Assembly: GCA_029260155.1 (NCBI GenBank)
Contig: JAJDDU010000324.1
Coordinates: forward strand, 1-30,321
Direction: 5' to 3'
From: Phycisphaerae bacterium
GTDB taxonomy: Bacteria > Planctomycetota > Phycisphaerae > UBA1845
Length of the DNA stretch: 30,321 bases
The notes under the pieces were generated by a model. It was given only the letters and a program-made list of their open reading frames with translations. It ran no database searches and had not been told where the DNA came from. Both the position numbers and the translations under genes were made by a program. This document shows, one piece after another, positions 1 through 8,005 of this stretch. Each line of letters begins with the position of its first letter. The stretch's first letter is position 1.

Positions 1-1
1 G

Positions 2-1066
2 GTGTTCGGGTTCATTTGCGGCGATCCGACGGATACGGACTGCAACCATCGGGACTCCTGCGACGGGAGCGGGTTGTGTCTGGGCAATGTGGAACCCAAC
101 GGCACGCCCTGTCCGAACGGTGTTTTCTGCGACGGCGACGAATTCTGCATAAATGAAATATGCGAGAACATACCTGGTCAGTGCATCGACCCTGCACATT
201 GCGACGAGGTCAACGATGTCTGCCTCGATTGCCTCAACGTCAACGAGTGCGCCGACGTCGATGGGAACGGGACAACCGACGATGTTTGCATTTGGTGGGA
301 GTGCGTCGCGGGGGTTTGCAATGGCATCTCCAAGGCTCATCCGTCCGACATGGGCAGCGCGCTCGGCGTCTGCCCGCTGGACACTTTCTGCGACTTGGGC
401 GACGCGAACCATGCGTTGACGTGCTTTTCGGGCTCGAGCACGTGCGATAGAATCAACATCGATGCCGGTGGCCCCCTCGGCGCCTGCGCCCCGGACGGAT
501 TCTGTAACCTGGCCGATGCGCTGCACGCCTTGACGTGTTTCGAGGGCACAAGCGCCTGCACGTGCGGAGAATCCGCGCAGGGCTCCTCCCCGCCGGAAGT
601 GGTCGGCGCGACCGCGCTGCGGGCCGTGCGCGCCCCGCTGGCCATGGGAAGCAGCGACACTATCAGGGTGCGCGTGTTCACTGATGGCGCTCTGGATGGT
701 TTTCAGAGTTACCAGTTGGAACTGCGCGTTAGCGGCGGGACCAGCGGGCAGTTCGAGCTTCTCGACATCTTCATCGAGCCGCGCAGCGATTACGCATTCG
801 CCGGGCGAGAGGACAACTTCACCGCGTTCAACGTGAGCACGGGGCAGATGCTCAGCGGGGTAGATATCGACGCCGGGGTTCAGACGCCGCCACAGGCGTA
901 CCTGGCCACCTATACGTACCGGGCATCGCCCACGGCGATGGGTGATTTCGTGGTGGACATTCCGCACGATCTTTCTCTTGGGGATCAGACGTTCTTGGTC
1001 GCGTCGTTCAACAAGACGATCGAGGTCACCGGCAGCGCACCGGCTGTGATTGCGACAACGCCATGA
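2..1066 (+). CDS. Secreted Cys-rich protein with C-terminal Cys-dockerin-like repeats and cohesin-like domain (5' partial)
   Basis: The reading frame is open from the window edge, so the true start and signal peptide are missing; 354 codons are visible. Residues 1-80 are Cys-rich (DSCDGSGLC, NGVFCDGDEFC), a style common in planctomycete secreted proteins. Residues 93-189 hold the motif DDVCIWWECVAG followed by two 38-residue-spaced repeats of the form CxxDxFCxLxDAxHALTCFxG. These align with the second half of a type I dockerin loop, keeping the Asp/Asn/Asp positions but adding cysteines. Residues about 190-354 look like a beta-sandwich resembling a cohesin (YQLELRVSGG, YLATYTYRAS). The last ~260 residues are shared with the protein at 22406-26383. 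Likely exported and disulfide-bonded; function unknown. The domain names are my reading of the pattern, not a database match. Confidence 0.85.
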   Translation: MFGFICGDPTDTDCNHRDSCDGSGLCLGNVEPNGTPCPNGVFCDGDEFCINEICENIPGQCIDPAHCDEVNDVCLDCLNVNECADVDGNGTTDDVCIWWECVAGVCNGISKAHPSDMGSALGVCPLDTFCDLGDANHALTCFSGSSTCDRINIDAGGPLGACAPDGFCNLADALHALTCFEGTSACTCGESAQGSSPPEVVGATALRAVRAPLAMGSSDTIRVRVFTDGALDGFQSYQLELRVSGGTSGQFELLDIFIEPRSDYAFAGREDNFTAFNVSTGQMLSGVDIDAGVQTPPQAYLATYTYRASPTAMGDFVVDIPHDLSLGDQTFLVASFNKTIEVTGSAPAVIATTP

Positions 1067-1249
1067 CGTGTCCTTGGCGTAGGGCCGACGTCGGCGGTCC
1101 ATGTCTGCTTCGGGCAACCGGCGAATTGGGGACGTGTTTGACTTCGAGGCGTTTCGGAAGGCGTCTTGGGTGGTCCGATGCGAGCCGTGGGACAGATTGC
1201 GACGGAACGAGGAGTGGTCTGGGCATGCGGACCTCTGTGGTGGGATCCG

Positions 1250-1267
1250 CGCGGGATGAATCCCGCG
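1250..1267. repeat. Strong GC hairpin (CGCGGGA-TGAA-TCCCGCG)
   Basis: A perfect 7-bp inverted repeat with a four-base loop, in the gene-free stretch upstream of the secretin operon. There is no T-run after it, so it is a poor Rho-independent terminator. Only one copy was noticed in this window. It could be a dispersed palindromic repeat. Confidence 0.4.
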
Positions 1268-1375
1268 GCTCGTGGTTTGCTGGGTCTGGGGATGGCGTTC
1301 ACCCGGCTGTTAGAAAACGGCATGTGAAACGCGATGCGGGGCACGTGGGCGGCATGCTACGCTCTGAAAGAATGC

Positions 1376-1404
1376 TTGACGGGGTGGGGCGGGGGTCGTA
1401 GGGT
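1376..1404 (+). promoter_or_regulatory. Candidate sigma70-type promoter for the secretin operon
   Basis: TTGACG at 1376-1381 and TAGGGT at 1399-1404 are separated by 17 bases. The -35 is good and the -10 is poor. It would give a leader of about 200 nt before the ATG at 1611. Confidence 0.3.
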
Positions 1405-1408
1405 CCGC

Positions 1409-1492
1409 ACAGGTTATTGGCGTAGCGCGGGGCTTAGAGCCACCCTTCGGGGGTGGGTCGTGCGTTCCGATCAGGACGGTATTGGCACCTGT
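1409..1492 (+). promoter_or_regulatory. Possible structured 5' leader RNA of the secretin operon
   Basis: ACAGGT at 1409-1414 can pair with ACCTGT at 1487-1492, closing a domain that begins at about the predicted transcription start. Inside it, CCACCC (1440-1445) and GGGTGG (1451-1456) form a hairpin with a TTCGG loop, and GTTCC...GGAC can form a second one. It shows CGCACAGG, as class I c-di-GMP riboswitches do, but the other conserved blocks of that family are missing, so I do not assign it. Confidence 0.25.
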
Positions 1493-1610
1493 AGGGTTTC
1501 GTTGCGGTCACCCGGCGGTGTCGACGCGGGCGAGCGTGGGCGTTGGCTTCACGCCGGTCGCGCTATGGGAGCAGCACCGTCGGCGGCGGTGGGGTGGAGA
1601 ACTTCAAACC

Positions 1611-3275
1611 ATGACAACTTCAATACTGGCGAGTTGTTTCCGTGTACACGCTGGACCGAGGGCTCACCGAGTTGGGCGCGAGGTCACCTGTTTGGCCATG
1701 CTGTTGGCTGCTTGCGGGGCGCTATCGCCCGGCGGGCTGGCGCTGGCGCAGACTGAGGGTGACAACGGTGAATTCACCGCGCATGTCACCGATCCCAAGG
1801 GTTTCGCTCAGCCTGTGGCGGTCGCGGTCGGTCGACAGATCATCATCGAGACGTCGCAGCCGGCGGAACGTGTTGAGGCGACCAATGCCGACATCGTTCG
1901 CCTTGATCCGTTGACCGATACGAAGCTTTTGGTCACCGGGCAGGACTATGGCATTACGCAGGTGATGGTGTGGACCGCGGACGGCAAGCAGCATGTGTTC
2001 GAGGTGACGGTCGAGCTTGATCTTGAGATGCTCAACACGCAGATCAAGCGCCTCGATCCGCAGTCCGACGCCCAAGCCCTTTCGGTGTTGGGCAACGTGA
2101 TGCTGATCGGCAACGTCAGCGGGGCCGACGTGGCTGAGCAGATTCACCGCATGGCGACCATGTTTATTCCGAGAGGCGCCGTCGCGGAGATTCGCGTGGA
2201 GAACCTCCTGCGTATCGCCGGCGAACAGCAGGTCCATCTTAAGGTGATCGTGGCAGAGGTCAGCCGTACGGCGATCAGAAGGCTAGGGGTCAACGGATTT
2301 CTGGCCGGTGAGAACTTCCGCGACGGGTTCCTGGTCAACAACCTCGGCGGGTTGAACCCGACGAATATTCAGCCTGTCGCGGGGACGAACCTGCGAACGC
2401 CCAACGCGATTCCGTTCACCTTGGGCGACATTCCGATCGGTCCTCAGTCCGTGCTGACGCTTGGTTTTCCGAGGGCGAATTTGGAGCTGTTCATTCGGGC
2501 GATGGCTGACAATCAGCTGTCGACGATTTTGGCAGAACCGACGTTGGTGTCGGTGAGTGGCGAGAGCGCGTTCTTCCTTGTCGGTGGCGAGTTTCCCGTT
2601 CCGATTCCACAGGGTGGATCGTCGGCTGGTGCGATCACGATCGAGTACAAGGAGTTTGGCGTTAATCTTGAGTTCACGCCGCTCGTGCTGCCCGACCAGC
2701 GCATTCGCTTGACGGTCGCGCCGGAAATCAGTGCCCGTGACGAGACGCGAGGCCTGACGACCGCGAGTGGATTCGTCCCGGCCATCACGACGCGTCGCGT
2801 CCAAACGACGGTCGAGTTGGAAGGCGGATCGACCATCGCTATCGCGGGGTTGCTTCAGGACGAGGTGCGCGGCGTTTCCAGCCAGATTCCGGGGTTGGGT
2901 GATCTTCCGATCTTAGGCCCCTTGTTTCGCTCTGTGGATTATCAGCGGCAGCGGACCGAACTTGTCATTCTGGTAACGCCGGAGATCGTATCCGCGATGA
3001 TGCCCAACCAGGTCCCCGAGCTTCCGGGTACGGACCTGCGGGATCCTTCCGATCTGGAACTGTACTTCCTCGGCGTGCTTGAAGGTGCGGAGCCCGAGGT
3101 TGAAGACTCGATGGACGCGGAATTCCCGGAGGATGAGGCGCTCGCTGAGGATCTCGAATTGGCGGGTCGGCGGGCACGGTGGCGTTCCGAGCCGGACCAA
3201 CTTTCGTTGCACGGTCCGTGGGGTCCGGCTGGTTCTGATGATGATCTTGACACTGTCGCCCGGGAGCGGCGTTGA
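1611..3275 (+). CDS. cpaC: Tad/CpaC-type pilus secretin
   Basis: Outer-membrane secretin of the CpaC/RcpA class, which forms the gated ring through which Tad (type IVc) pili or secreted proteins leave the cell. From the ATG at 1611 it is 554 residues. The start is chosen because it leaves a signal-peptide-like N-terminus (hydrophobic stretch with LAMLLAACG, likely cut after LALAQ); a GGTGGAG about 11 bases upstream is a weak ribosome site. Residues ~63-140 fit the pilus-formation N-terminal domain (VAVAVGRQIIIETSQPAERV, LLVTGQDYGITQVMV). Residues ~140-198 are BON-like (VLGNVMLIGNVSGADVAEQI). The secretin domain follows, ending in GLGDLPILGPLFRS and ELVILVTPEIV. The acidic C-terminal tail contains ELYFLGVLEG, as in CpaC proteins. 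It leads a trio with two lipoproteins. No pilin, ATPase or platform protein lies in the window. Confidence 0.88.
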   Translation: MTTSILASCFRVHAGPRAHRVGREVTCLAMLLAACGALSPGGLALAQTEGDNGEFTAHVTDPKGFAQPVAVAVGRQIIIETSQPAERVEATNADIVRLDPLTDTKLLVTGQDYGITQVMVWTADGKQHVFEVTVELDLEMLNTQIKRLDPQSDAQALSVLGNVMLIGNVSGADVAEQIHRMATMFIPRGAVAEIRVENLLRIAGEQQVHLKVIVAEVSRTAIRRLGVNGFLAGENFRDGFLVNNLGGLNPTNIQPVAGTNLRTPNAIPFTLGDIPIGPQSVLTLGFPRANLELFIRAMADNQLSTILAEPTLVSVSGESAFFLVGGEFPVPIPQGGSSAGAITIEYKEFGVNLEFTPLVLPDQRIRLTVAPEISARDETRGLTTASGFVPAITTRRVQTTVELEGGSTIAIAGLLQDEVRGVSSQIPGLGDLPILGPLFRSVDYQRQRTELVILVTPEIVSAMMPNQVPELPGTDLRDPSDLELYFLGVLEGAEPEVEDSMDAEFPEDEALAEDLELAGRRARWRSEPDQLSLHGPWGPAGSDDDLDTVARERR

Positions 3276-3340
3276 CCGATGTCAGGTAACGGTTGCGGTG
3301 TTGATCGCGGCCGGGTTTGGTGAGCGTCCGTCGACTTGAA

Positions 3341-3345
3341 AAGGA
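3341..3345 (+). promoter_or_regulatory. Ribosome binding site deciding the start at 3354
   Basis: AAGGA lies 8 bases before the ATG at 3354. The in-frame TTG at 3336 precedes it and the ATG at 3348 is only 2 bases away, so 3354 is preferred. Confidence 0.6.
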
Positions 3346-3353
3346 ACATGCTC

Positions 3354-3863
3354 ATGATCAGTTCAAAACTTCGGCTGGTTGTACCTGCCGTTCTGATTCT
3401 GTTTGCCGTGGGGTGCGAGAACGGCACCAAGCAGCGGCGTGACGAATTCAATCAGAAACTCACCGAACGCGTCGAACGAGACAAGTTCAACGAGCCGATG
3501 ATCCGCAACGCGGCGGCGTACAACATGACGCTTTCGGATGGGCACTTCTTCCCGCACACGGGGGAGTTGAACGGCCTTGGGGCGCAGCAGCTCGACCGTA
3601 TCAGCGAGACGCTTGAGCGGTTCAACGGGATGGTGCGCTATGAAACGCGATCCGTAGACGAGGAACTCATCGCGACACGCCTCGGCAACATCAAGCAGTA
3701 TCTGACCGACACGGGGCTCGATACAACGAGCGTGGAAGTGGCGGCGTCGCTTTCTGGTGGCAGGAGCGTTTCGGCGATGGATGCCATTCAATCGAAGTAC
3801 AAGGCGCTCAACACGGCTGCGCCGACCGGCGAGGCAGCCTCACGACAGCCCCAAGGCAAATGA
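3354..3863 (+). CDS. Small lipoprotein, OmpA/CpaD-like, of the secretin operon
   Basis: 169 residues from the ATG at 3354. The N-terminus is a lipoprotein signal with hydrophobic core and AVGC, placing the lipidated cysteine at residue 21. The body has the rhythm of a degenerate OmpA-type domain (LSDGHFFPHTGELNGLGAQQ, then a Leu/Arg helix, then RLGNIKQYLTDTGLDTTSV). CpaD-type lipoproteins hold this place in Tad loci and stabilise the secretin. It lies 78 bases after the secretin and overlaps the next gene by ATGA, so it is almost certainly co-transcribed and probably a partner of the secretin ring. The lipoprotein call is solid; the OmpA/CpaD relationship is inference from pattern and position. 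Confidence 0.75.
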   Translation: MISSKLRLVVPAVLILFAVGCENGTKQRRDEFNQKLTERVERDKFNEPMIRNAAAYNMTLSDGHFFPHTGELNGLGAQQLDRISETLERFNGMVRYETRSVDEELIATRLGNIKQYLTDTGLDTTSVEVAASLSGGRSVSAMDAIQSKYKALNTAAPTGEAASRQPQGK

Positions 3864-4840
3864 GTATCAAACGGATTTGCGCACTGTGTGGGTTGGCATG
3901 CGTGGTCGCGGCTGGTTGTGCCAAGCAAGAGCCGTCGCCGTTTGCGCGCCCGCAGAAGGACAGCCGCATCGAGGTACGGCCCGAAGCGGTGGCAGCATCT
4001 CGGGATGCCCCCGAGCCGGACATCGAGTGGAGCACGTTCTACCGCGCCGCGCGTTATCACGAGTCCACCGGCAATTACCGGGAAGCCATTGCGCAGTACA
4101 ACAACGCGCTCGGCACTTCCGCTAACAACGCGGTCGTTTATGGCAGGTTGGGCACGTTGTATGGTTTTCTCGGCAAACACGTCGAAGCGGAAGAGTCCTT
4201 CCGGCGTGCCCTCGCGATCAAGCCTGAAGACCATGTGACGCGGAACAATCTAGGGTTTGAGTACATTGTGCAGGAGCGTTGGTCTGATGCCGAGCATGAG
4301 CTGCGGCGTGCGATTCTAATGCAGCCTGAGTTCGACCGTGCACGCATCAACCTTGGTGTCGCGCTCGCCGCGCAGGAGAAGTTCGACGAAGCGCTGGAGC
4401 AGTTTCGCAGTGTCTTGCCGGCGGCCGACGCGCTGTACAACCTGGGTCTGGCCTATCGTACCCAAAAGCGATACGACGACGCGGAGAAGACATTCAACCG
4501 CGTTTTGCGGATCAATCCCAAGTTCGGCGCGGCGCGCAAGCAACTGGACTTTCTATCGCGTCGTCACGCAGATCCGGAAGCGTCTGCTGCGGTCTCCGTG
4601 ATACCGGATCCGGTTCAGCCGTCGACCCATGGCGCCACGGTTGTCGTGGGGGGAGCTGTCGCGGGCGATTTCGATGCCGATGGCGACGTTGATCTTGGCG
4701 ACTTCGCCAAGTTTCAGGCTTGCCTGTCGCAGCGTGCCGGTACGTTGACTGCGGAGTGTGCCGCGGGCGATTTCGACGGCGACGGGAAAATCGACCTGGT
4801 CGACTACAAGCGTTTTCAGGCGGCGCTTGCGAATCCCTAG
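3860..4840 (+). CDS. TadD-like TPR lipoprotein with C-terminal dockerin
   Basis: 326 residues. The lipoprotein signal ends in VVAAGC (Cys20). Residues ~58-230 contain about five tetratricopeptide repeats (e.g. VVYGRLGTLYGFLGKHVEAE, ALYNLGLAYRTQKRYDDAEK), as in TadD/PilF-type lipoproteins that help secretin assembly. After a Pro/Val linker, residues 269-326 form a type I dockerin with two calcium loops, GDFDADGDVDLGDF and GDFDGDGKIDLVDY. A Cys pair (288 and 300) sits between the loops, a planctomycete variant. Its ATG overlaps the previous stop (ATGA), so translation is coupled. A dockerin on a secretin-associated TPR lipoprotein is unusual and suggests it recruits a cohesin-bearing protein. 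The TPR and dockerin calls are firm; the TadD role rests on context. Confidence 0.88.
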   Translation: MSIKRICALCGLACVVAAGCAKQEPSPFARPQKDSRIEVRPEAVAASRDAPEPDIEWSTFYRAARYHESTGNYREAIAQYNNALGTSANNAVVYGRLGTLYGFLGKHVEAEESFRRALAIKPEDHVTRNNLGFEYIVQERWSDAEHELRRAILMQPEFDRARINLGVALAAQEKFDEALEQFRSVLPAADALYNLGLAYRTQKRYDDAEKTFNRVLRINPKFGAARKQLDFLSRRHADPEASAAVSVIPDPVQPSTHGATVVVGGAVAGDFDADGDVDLGDFAKFQACLSQRAGTLTAECAAGDFDGDGKIDLVDYKRFQAALANP

Positions 4841-4908
4841 AGCGTGTGCGAGGAATCTGGCCGGATCGACACATCCAGCGAGATTCCTCGCGTGCGCTCG
4901 GAATGACC
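4840..4908. repeat. REP-like palindromic intergenic element
   Basis: GAGCGTGTGCGAGGAATCT (4840-4858) is inverted at 4881-4899, with 16 of 19 positions matching and a perfect 11-bp core GCGAGGAATCT/AGATTCCTCGC. The right arm runs on into CGGAATGAC. The element starts right at the stop of the TPR/dockerin gene, so it could also act at the transcript end. A second, shorter copy lies at 16821-16847. The rest of the gap up to ftsK shows no clear promoter; GATAGTATC near 4991 is a weak -10. Confidence 0.55.
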
Positions 4909-5087
4909 AGGGGGGCGTCGATCCGACACGACTTTCCTAGGGGACGATTCGGGGTGGGTGAATCTCTGCAGCGGTCTTGCGGCGTGGCCCGATAGTATCT
5001 AGAGAATCGCGGTTTTCAGTGCTGGCAGCCGGGTCCGAAGTGCGGGAAAGCTAGGGGCCGGCACCCCCAAGGGAAAGGACGTGCTCG

Positions 5088-7682
5088 ATGTCCGCCAACA
5101 AGCGGGCGGGTCGGTCCGCTCAGGGCGGATCGGTGTTGCCTCTGTTTCTGCTCTTGGTGTGTCTGTTCTCATGGGTTTCTCTGCTCACATTCGATGCGGG
5201 AGACTGGCCGAGTCCCGACCGGTATCCTCACGCTGAAATCACCGCCAACGCCTGCGGAAAGGTCGGCGCATTCGGCGCTTACTACTTGCGGCGAATCATC
5301 GGCGACGGCGTCTTCCCCCTTGTTCTATTTGCATCTGCGGCGGCTGTGCTTCGCTTGATTCGCGGGCGGATCGTCAACATTGGGCAACGTTTCTTCGGTC
5401 TGATGCTGTTGGTGGTGGGTACATCGGCGTCGGCACAGTTAATCGCGTCGCCCGGAGCCAACACCCTGGCGTTTGGCAGTGGCGGCCTTGTCGGCGCGGC
5501 GGCAGCTTCTTTTTTGAGTGAGACGTTCGCCGGTGTGGGCACGGTGTTGGTACTCGGCTACTGCTTGTTTGTCGGGCTGTTGTTTACGGCTGAGGGCTGG
5601 GTACTGCGGATTTCCGGCGCGGTTAGGCGAGCGACGGTAGCATCCGGTGAGGCGATCGTGGCTGCGCGGTCCTTCCTTCCCGCGCCCGCAGCCGTGATGG
5701 CGGGCGCTGCCGAGATGGGCCGTGCGGTGCGACTTCCGCGTCAGCGTGAGACTGCGGAAGAGACGGAGGATTCGCCGGAATCTGAAGTGCCTAAGTTCCG
5801 TTTTCACGGCGCGCGCGCGGCCACGCGTAAGCGGCGTCGCAAGGCGGACCCCGATCAGGGTGATCTATTCGACAAGACTGAATCGAACGACGGCGTCCGG
5901 GAAACGGAGACCGTCAAGGCCAAGCGTCCGGAGCCGCGTCGCGCGGCAACGTCGGCAAAGTCCACAGTCAATGCTCCCTGTGCCGACGTGGGCAATCAAC
6001 CCGCCTCGGGGGAGGCATACCCGCGTCCTCTGGATGCCTGGGAGTTGCCTTCCGTCACGCTGTTGGCTGCGCCCGAGTACTCTTTCAGCGCAGCGCAGGA
6101 ATCGGTATTGCGCGCCAAGGCCAAGACTCTTGAGCAGACGCTGCAGGAGTTCCGACTCGATGTCCGTGTCGTCGAGATTGACACCGGGCCCGTGATCACC
6201 CTGTTTGAGTTGGCACTCGGTGCGGGCATTAAGGTCAGTCAGATCATGGCCCTCGCCAACGACATCGCCCGGGCGTTGCGGGCGCCCAACGTGCGAATCA
6301 TCGCGACGATTGCCGGTAAGAACACGATCGGCGTCGAAGTGCCGAACACGAACAAGGAAACCGTTCGCCTCAAGGGGCTCATGCTTTCCAGCGAAAAGCA
6401 GATCGAGAAGATGGCCATCCCCCTATTCTTGGGCAAGGACGCGTCGGGCGCGGTCCTGGTGGCCGACCTCTCCGCCATGCCGCACATGCTCATCGCGGGC
6501 ACGACCGGCAGCGGCAAGAGCGTTGCGCTGAACACGATCATCATGAGCATTCTCATGTGCCGCCGGCCGGACATGGTCAAACTGATCTTGATCGATCCCA
6601 AGATGGTCGAGCTCAGCCTGTTCAAGGACATCCCGCATCTGATGGCACCGATCGTCACCGACATGCAACGGGCTGAGCAGATTCTCGAATGGGCGGTCGC
6701 CAAGATGGACGAGCGCTACGCGATTATCGCAGAAGCCCGCGTCCGCAACATCGGCGCGTACAACGCGTTGAGCGAGACGGAGCTGTACAAGCGGCTGGAA
6801 CCGACGACTGACGAAGAGCGTGCCCAGATACCGAAGCATTTGCCGTACGTGGTCATCATCATCGACGAGTTGGCCGACCTGATGATGACGTCTGCCAAAG
6901 AGGTCGAACATCACTTGGCCCGTCTTGCACAGAAGTCGCGTGCGGTCGGCATCCACATTATCGTGGCCACACAGCGCCCCGAGGCCAAAGTGGTTACCGG
7001 CTTAATCAAATCGAACTTGCCGTGCCGCTGCGCTTTCCGGGTGGCTTCACGGATGGACTCGCGAATCGTGCTGGATCAGAACGGGGCGGAAGTTCTCATG
7101 GGGCAGGGGGATATGCTCTTCTTGCCACCGGGCTCGCACAAGCTGCGTCGAGCCCAGGGGACGTTCATCGAAGACGACGAGCTCGAACGGGTACTCAAGT
7201 TCTTGGGCAAGAAGGGCGGTGCCGAGTTCCACCCGGAGTTGCTTCGCATGCGGGCCAAGGGCGCGGTGTTGGCTTCCGAGCGTGACCCGCTGTTCGATCG
7301 AGCGGTCGACGTCGTGATCGAAACGAACCGGGGGAGCGTGAGCCTGTTGCAGCGTCGGTTGACGATCGGTTACGCGAGGGCTTCTCGCTTGATCGAACAG
7401 ATGGCAGCTGCGGGCATCGTTGGCGACTTCAAGGGGTCGCAGGCGCGCGAGGTGGCTGTCACCGCCGAGGAGTGGGAAGAGATGCGCAATCGCGGGCGCA
7501 CGGCCGTCGCGAATGAAGAATCACCCGACGCGTCGGCCGACGAAGACGGCTCAATCGATGAGGAAGAGGACGAGTGGTCCGAAGAAGACTGTGACTCGGA
7601 CGAGGCTGAAGGCGACGACGAATCGGACGAAGTCGGTGGCGGTGAAGATGCGGACGATGACGAGCTGTCCGACCGGAACTAG
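5088..7682 (+). CDS. ftsK: DNA translocase FtsK/SpoIIIE
   Basis: 864 residues; pumps DNA across the closing septum and helps resolve chromosome dimers. The start ATG is preceded by AAAGGA with an 8-base spacer. The N-terminal ~200 residues contain four or so membrane spans, followed by a Lys/Arg-rich linker (~205-340). The motor carries Walker A AGTTGSGKS (470-478) and Walker B VVIIIDELADL (588-598), followed by SRAVGIHIIVATQRP. Residues 733-789 form the winged-helix gamma domain that reads orienting sequences (LTIGYARASRLIEQM). The last ~75 residues are extremely acidic (DEEEDEWSEEDCDSDE), which is unusual after the gamma domain. It stands alone between the secretin operon and a radical SAM gene. 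Confidence 0.97.
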   Translation: MSANKRAGRSAQGGSVLPLFLLLVCLFSWVSLLTFDAGDWPSPDRYPHAEITANACGKVGAFGAYYLRRIIGDGVFPLVLFASAAAVLRLIRGRIVNIGQRFFGLMLLVVGTSASAQLIASPGANTLAFGSGGLVGAAAASFLSETFAGVGTVLVLGYCLFVGLLFTAEGWVLRISGAVRRATVASGEAIVAARSFLPAPAAVMAGAAEMGRAVRLPRQRETAEETEDSPESEVPKFRFHGARAATRKRRRKADPDQGDLFDKTESNDGVRETETVKAKRPEPRRAATSAKSTVNAPCADVGNQPASGEAYPRPLDAWELPSVTLLAAPEYSFSAAQESVLRAKAKTLEQTLQEFRLDVRVVEIDTGPVITLFELALGAGIKVSQIMALANDIARALRAPNVRIIATIAGKNTIGVEVPNTNKETVRLKGLMLSSEKQIEKMAIPLFLGKDASGAVLVADLSAMPHMLIAGTTGSGKSVALNTIIMSILMCRRPDMVKLILIDPKMVELSLFKDIPHLMAPIVTDMQRAEQILEWAVAKMDERYAIIAEARVRNIGAYNALSETELYKRLEPTTDEERAQIPKHLPYVVIIIDELADLMMTSAKEVEHHLARLAQKSRAVGIHIIVATQRPEAKVVTGLIKSNLPCRCAFRVASRMDSRIVLDQNGAEVLMGQGDMLFLPPGSHKLRRAQGTFIEDDELERVLKFLGKKGGAEFHPELLRMRAKGAVLASERDPLFDRAVDVVIETNRGSVSLLQRRLTIGYARASRLIEQMAAAGIVGDFKGSQAREVAVTAEEWEEMRNRGRTAVANEESPDASADEDGSIDEEEDEWSEEDCDSDEAEGDDESDEVGGGEDADDDELSDRN

Positions 7683-8005
7683 CGTCACGCGCCTGTCTGT
7701 GTCCGCATATCGTTGAAGCGAATGGGCCGTACTCCGTCCAAATGCCCTCCCCCGAATCGCCTGTATTCCGCCCTCCGATGCAATTGTTGAAGAGAAACCG
7801 GAGACCGCTTGTTTGTGTGGCTGTGATCGCGTAGTATAAGGGGTGACAGGTCTCCGTCGGGCTGGGCTAGAAACCTCGGATCAGCGGCGCTGTGGCGCCT
7901 GCGGCGGACGACCGCCGTGTGAGGGGGTTTGCGCGCGGGGGGCTGCCTGGACGCGGGGTGGCGTGCCAGAGTGCTGAGCAGTCTTGGGAACGGGAAGTAG
8001 GGGAT
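7683..8005. other. Gene-free region before the radical SAM gene
   Basis: About 320 bases. It holds a good promoter candidate (7809-7837) and a leader of about 160 nt. An in-frame GTG at 7892 would extend the next gene, but it has no ribosome site and encodes Arg/Gly-rich sequence. No RNA gene or terminator is apparent. Confidence 0.6.
7809..7837 (+). promoter_or_regulatory. Candidate sigma70-type promoter of the radical SAM gene
   Basis: TTGTTT (7809-7814) and TAGTAT (7832-7837) with an exact 17-base spacer, followed by AAGGGG. Expected start of transcription is near 7844. Confidence 0.45.

Larger units (their letters stand above)
1067..1610. other. Gene-free region between the surface protein and the secretin operon
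   Basis: About 540 bases with no convincing gene; the short open frames here give Arg/Gly-rich nonsense and have no good ribosome site. It contains a perfect 12-base palindrome GCCGACGTCGGC at 1084-1095, 17 bases past the upstream stop and possibly part of a transcription end although no T-run follows. It also contains a strong hairpin at 1250-1267, a candidate promoter at 1376-1404, and a foldable stretch at 1409-1492 that would lie in the leader of the secretin mRNA. Confidence 0.6.

Noticed and set aside
1063..1401. A 112-codon frame overlapping the stop of the left-edge gene
   Set aside because: Composition is Arg/Gly/Ser-rich without structure, and it runs through the hairpin and promoter region.
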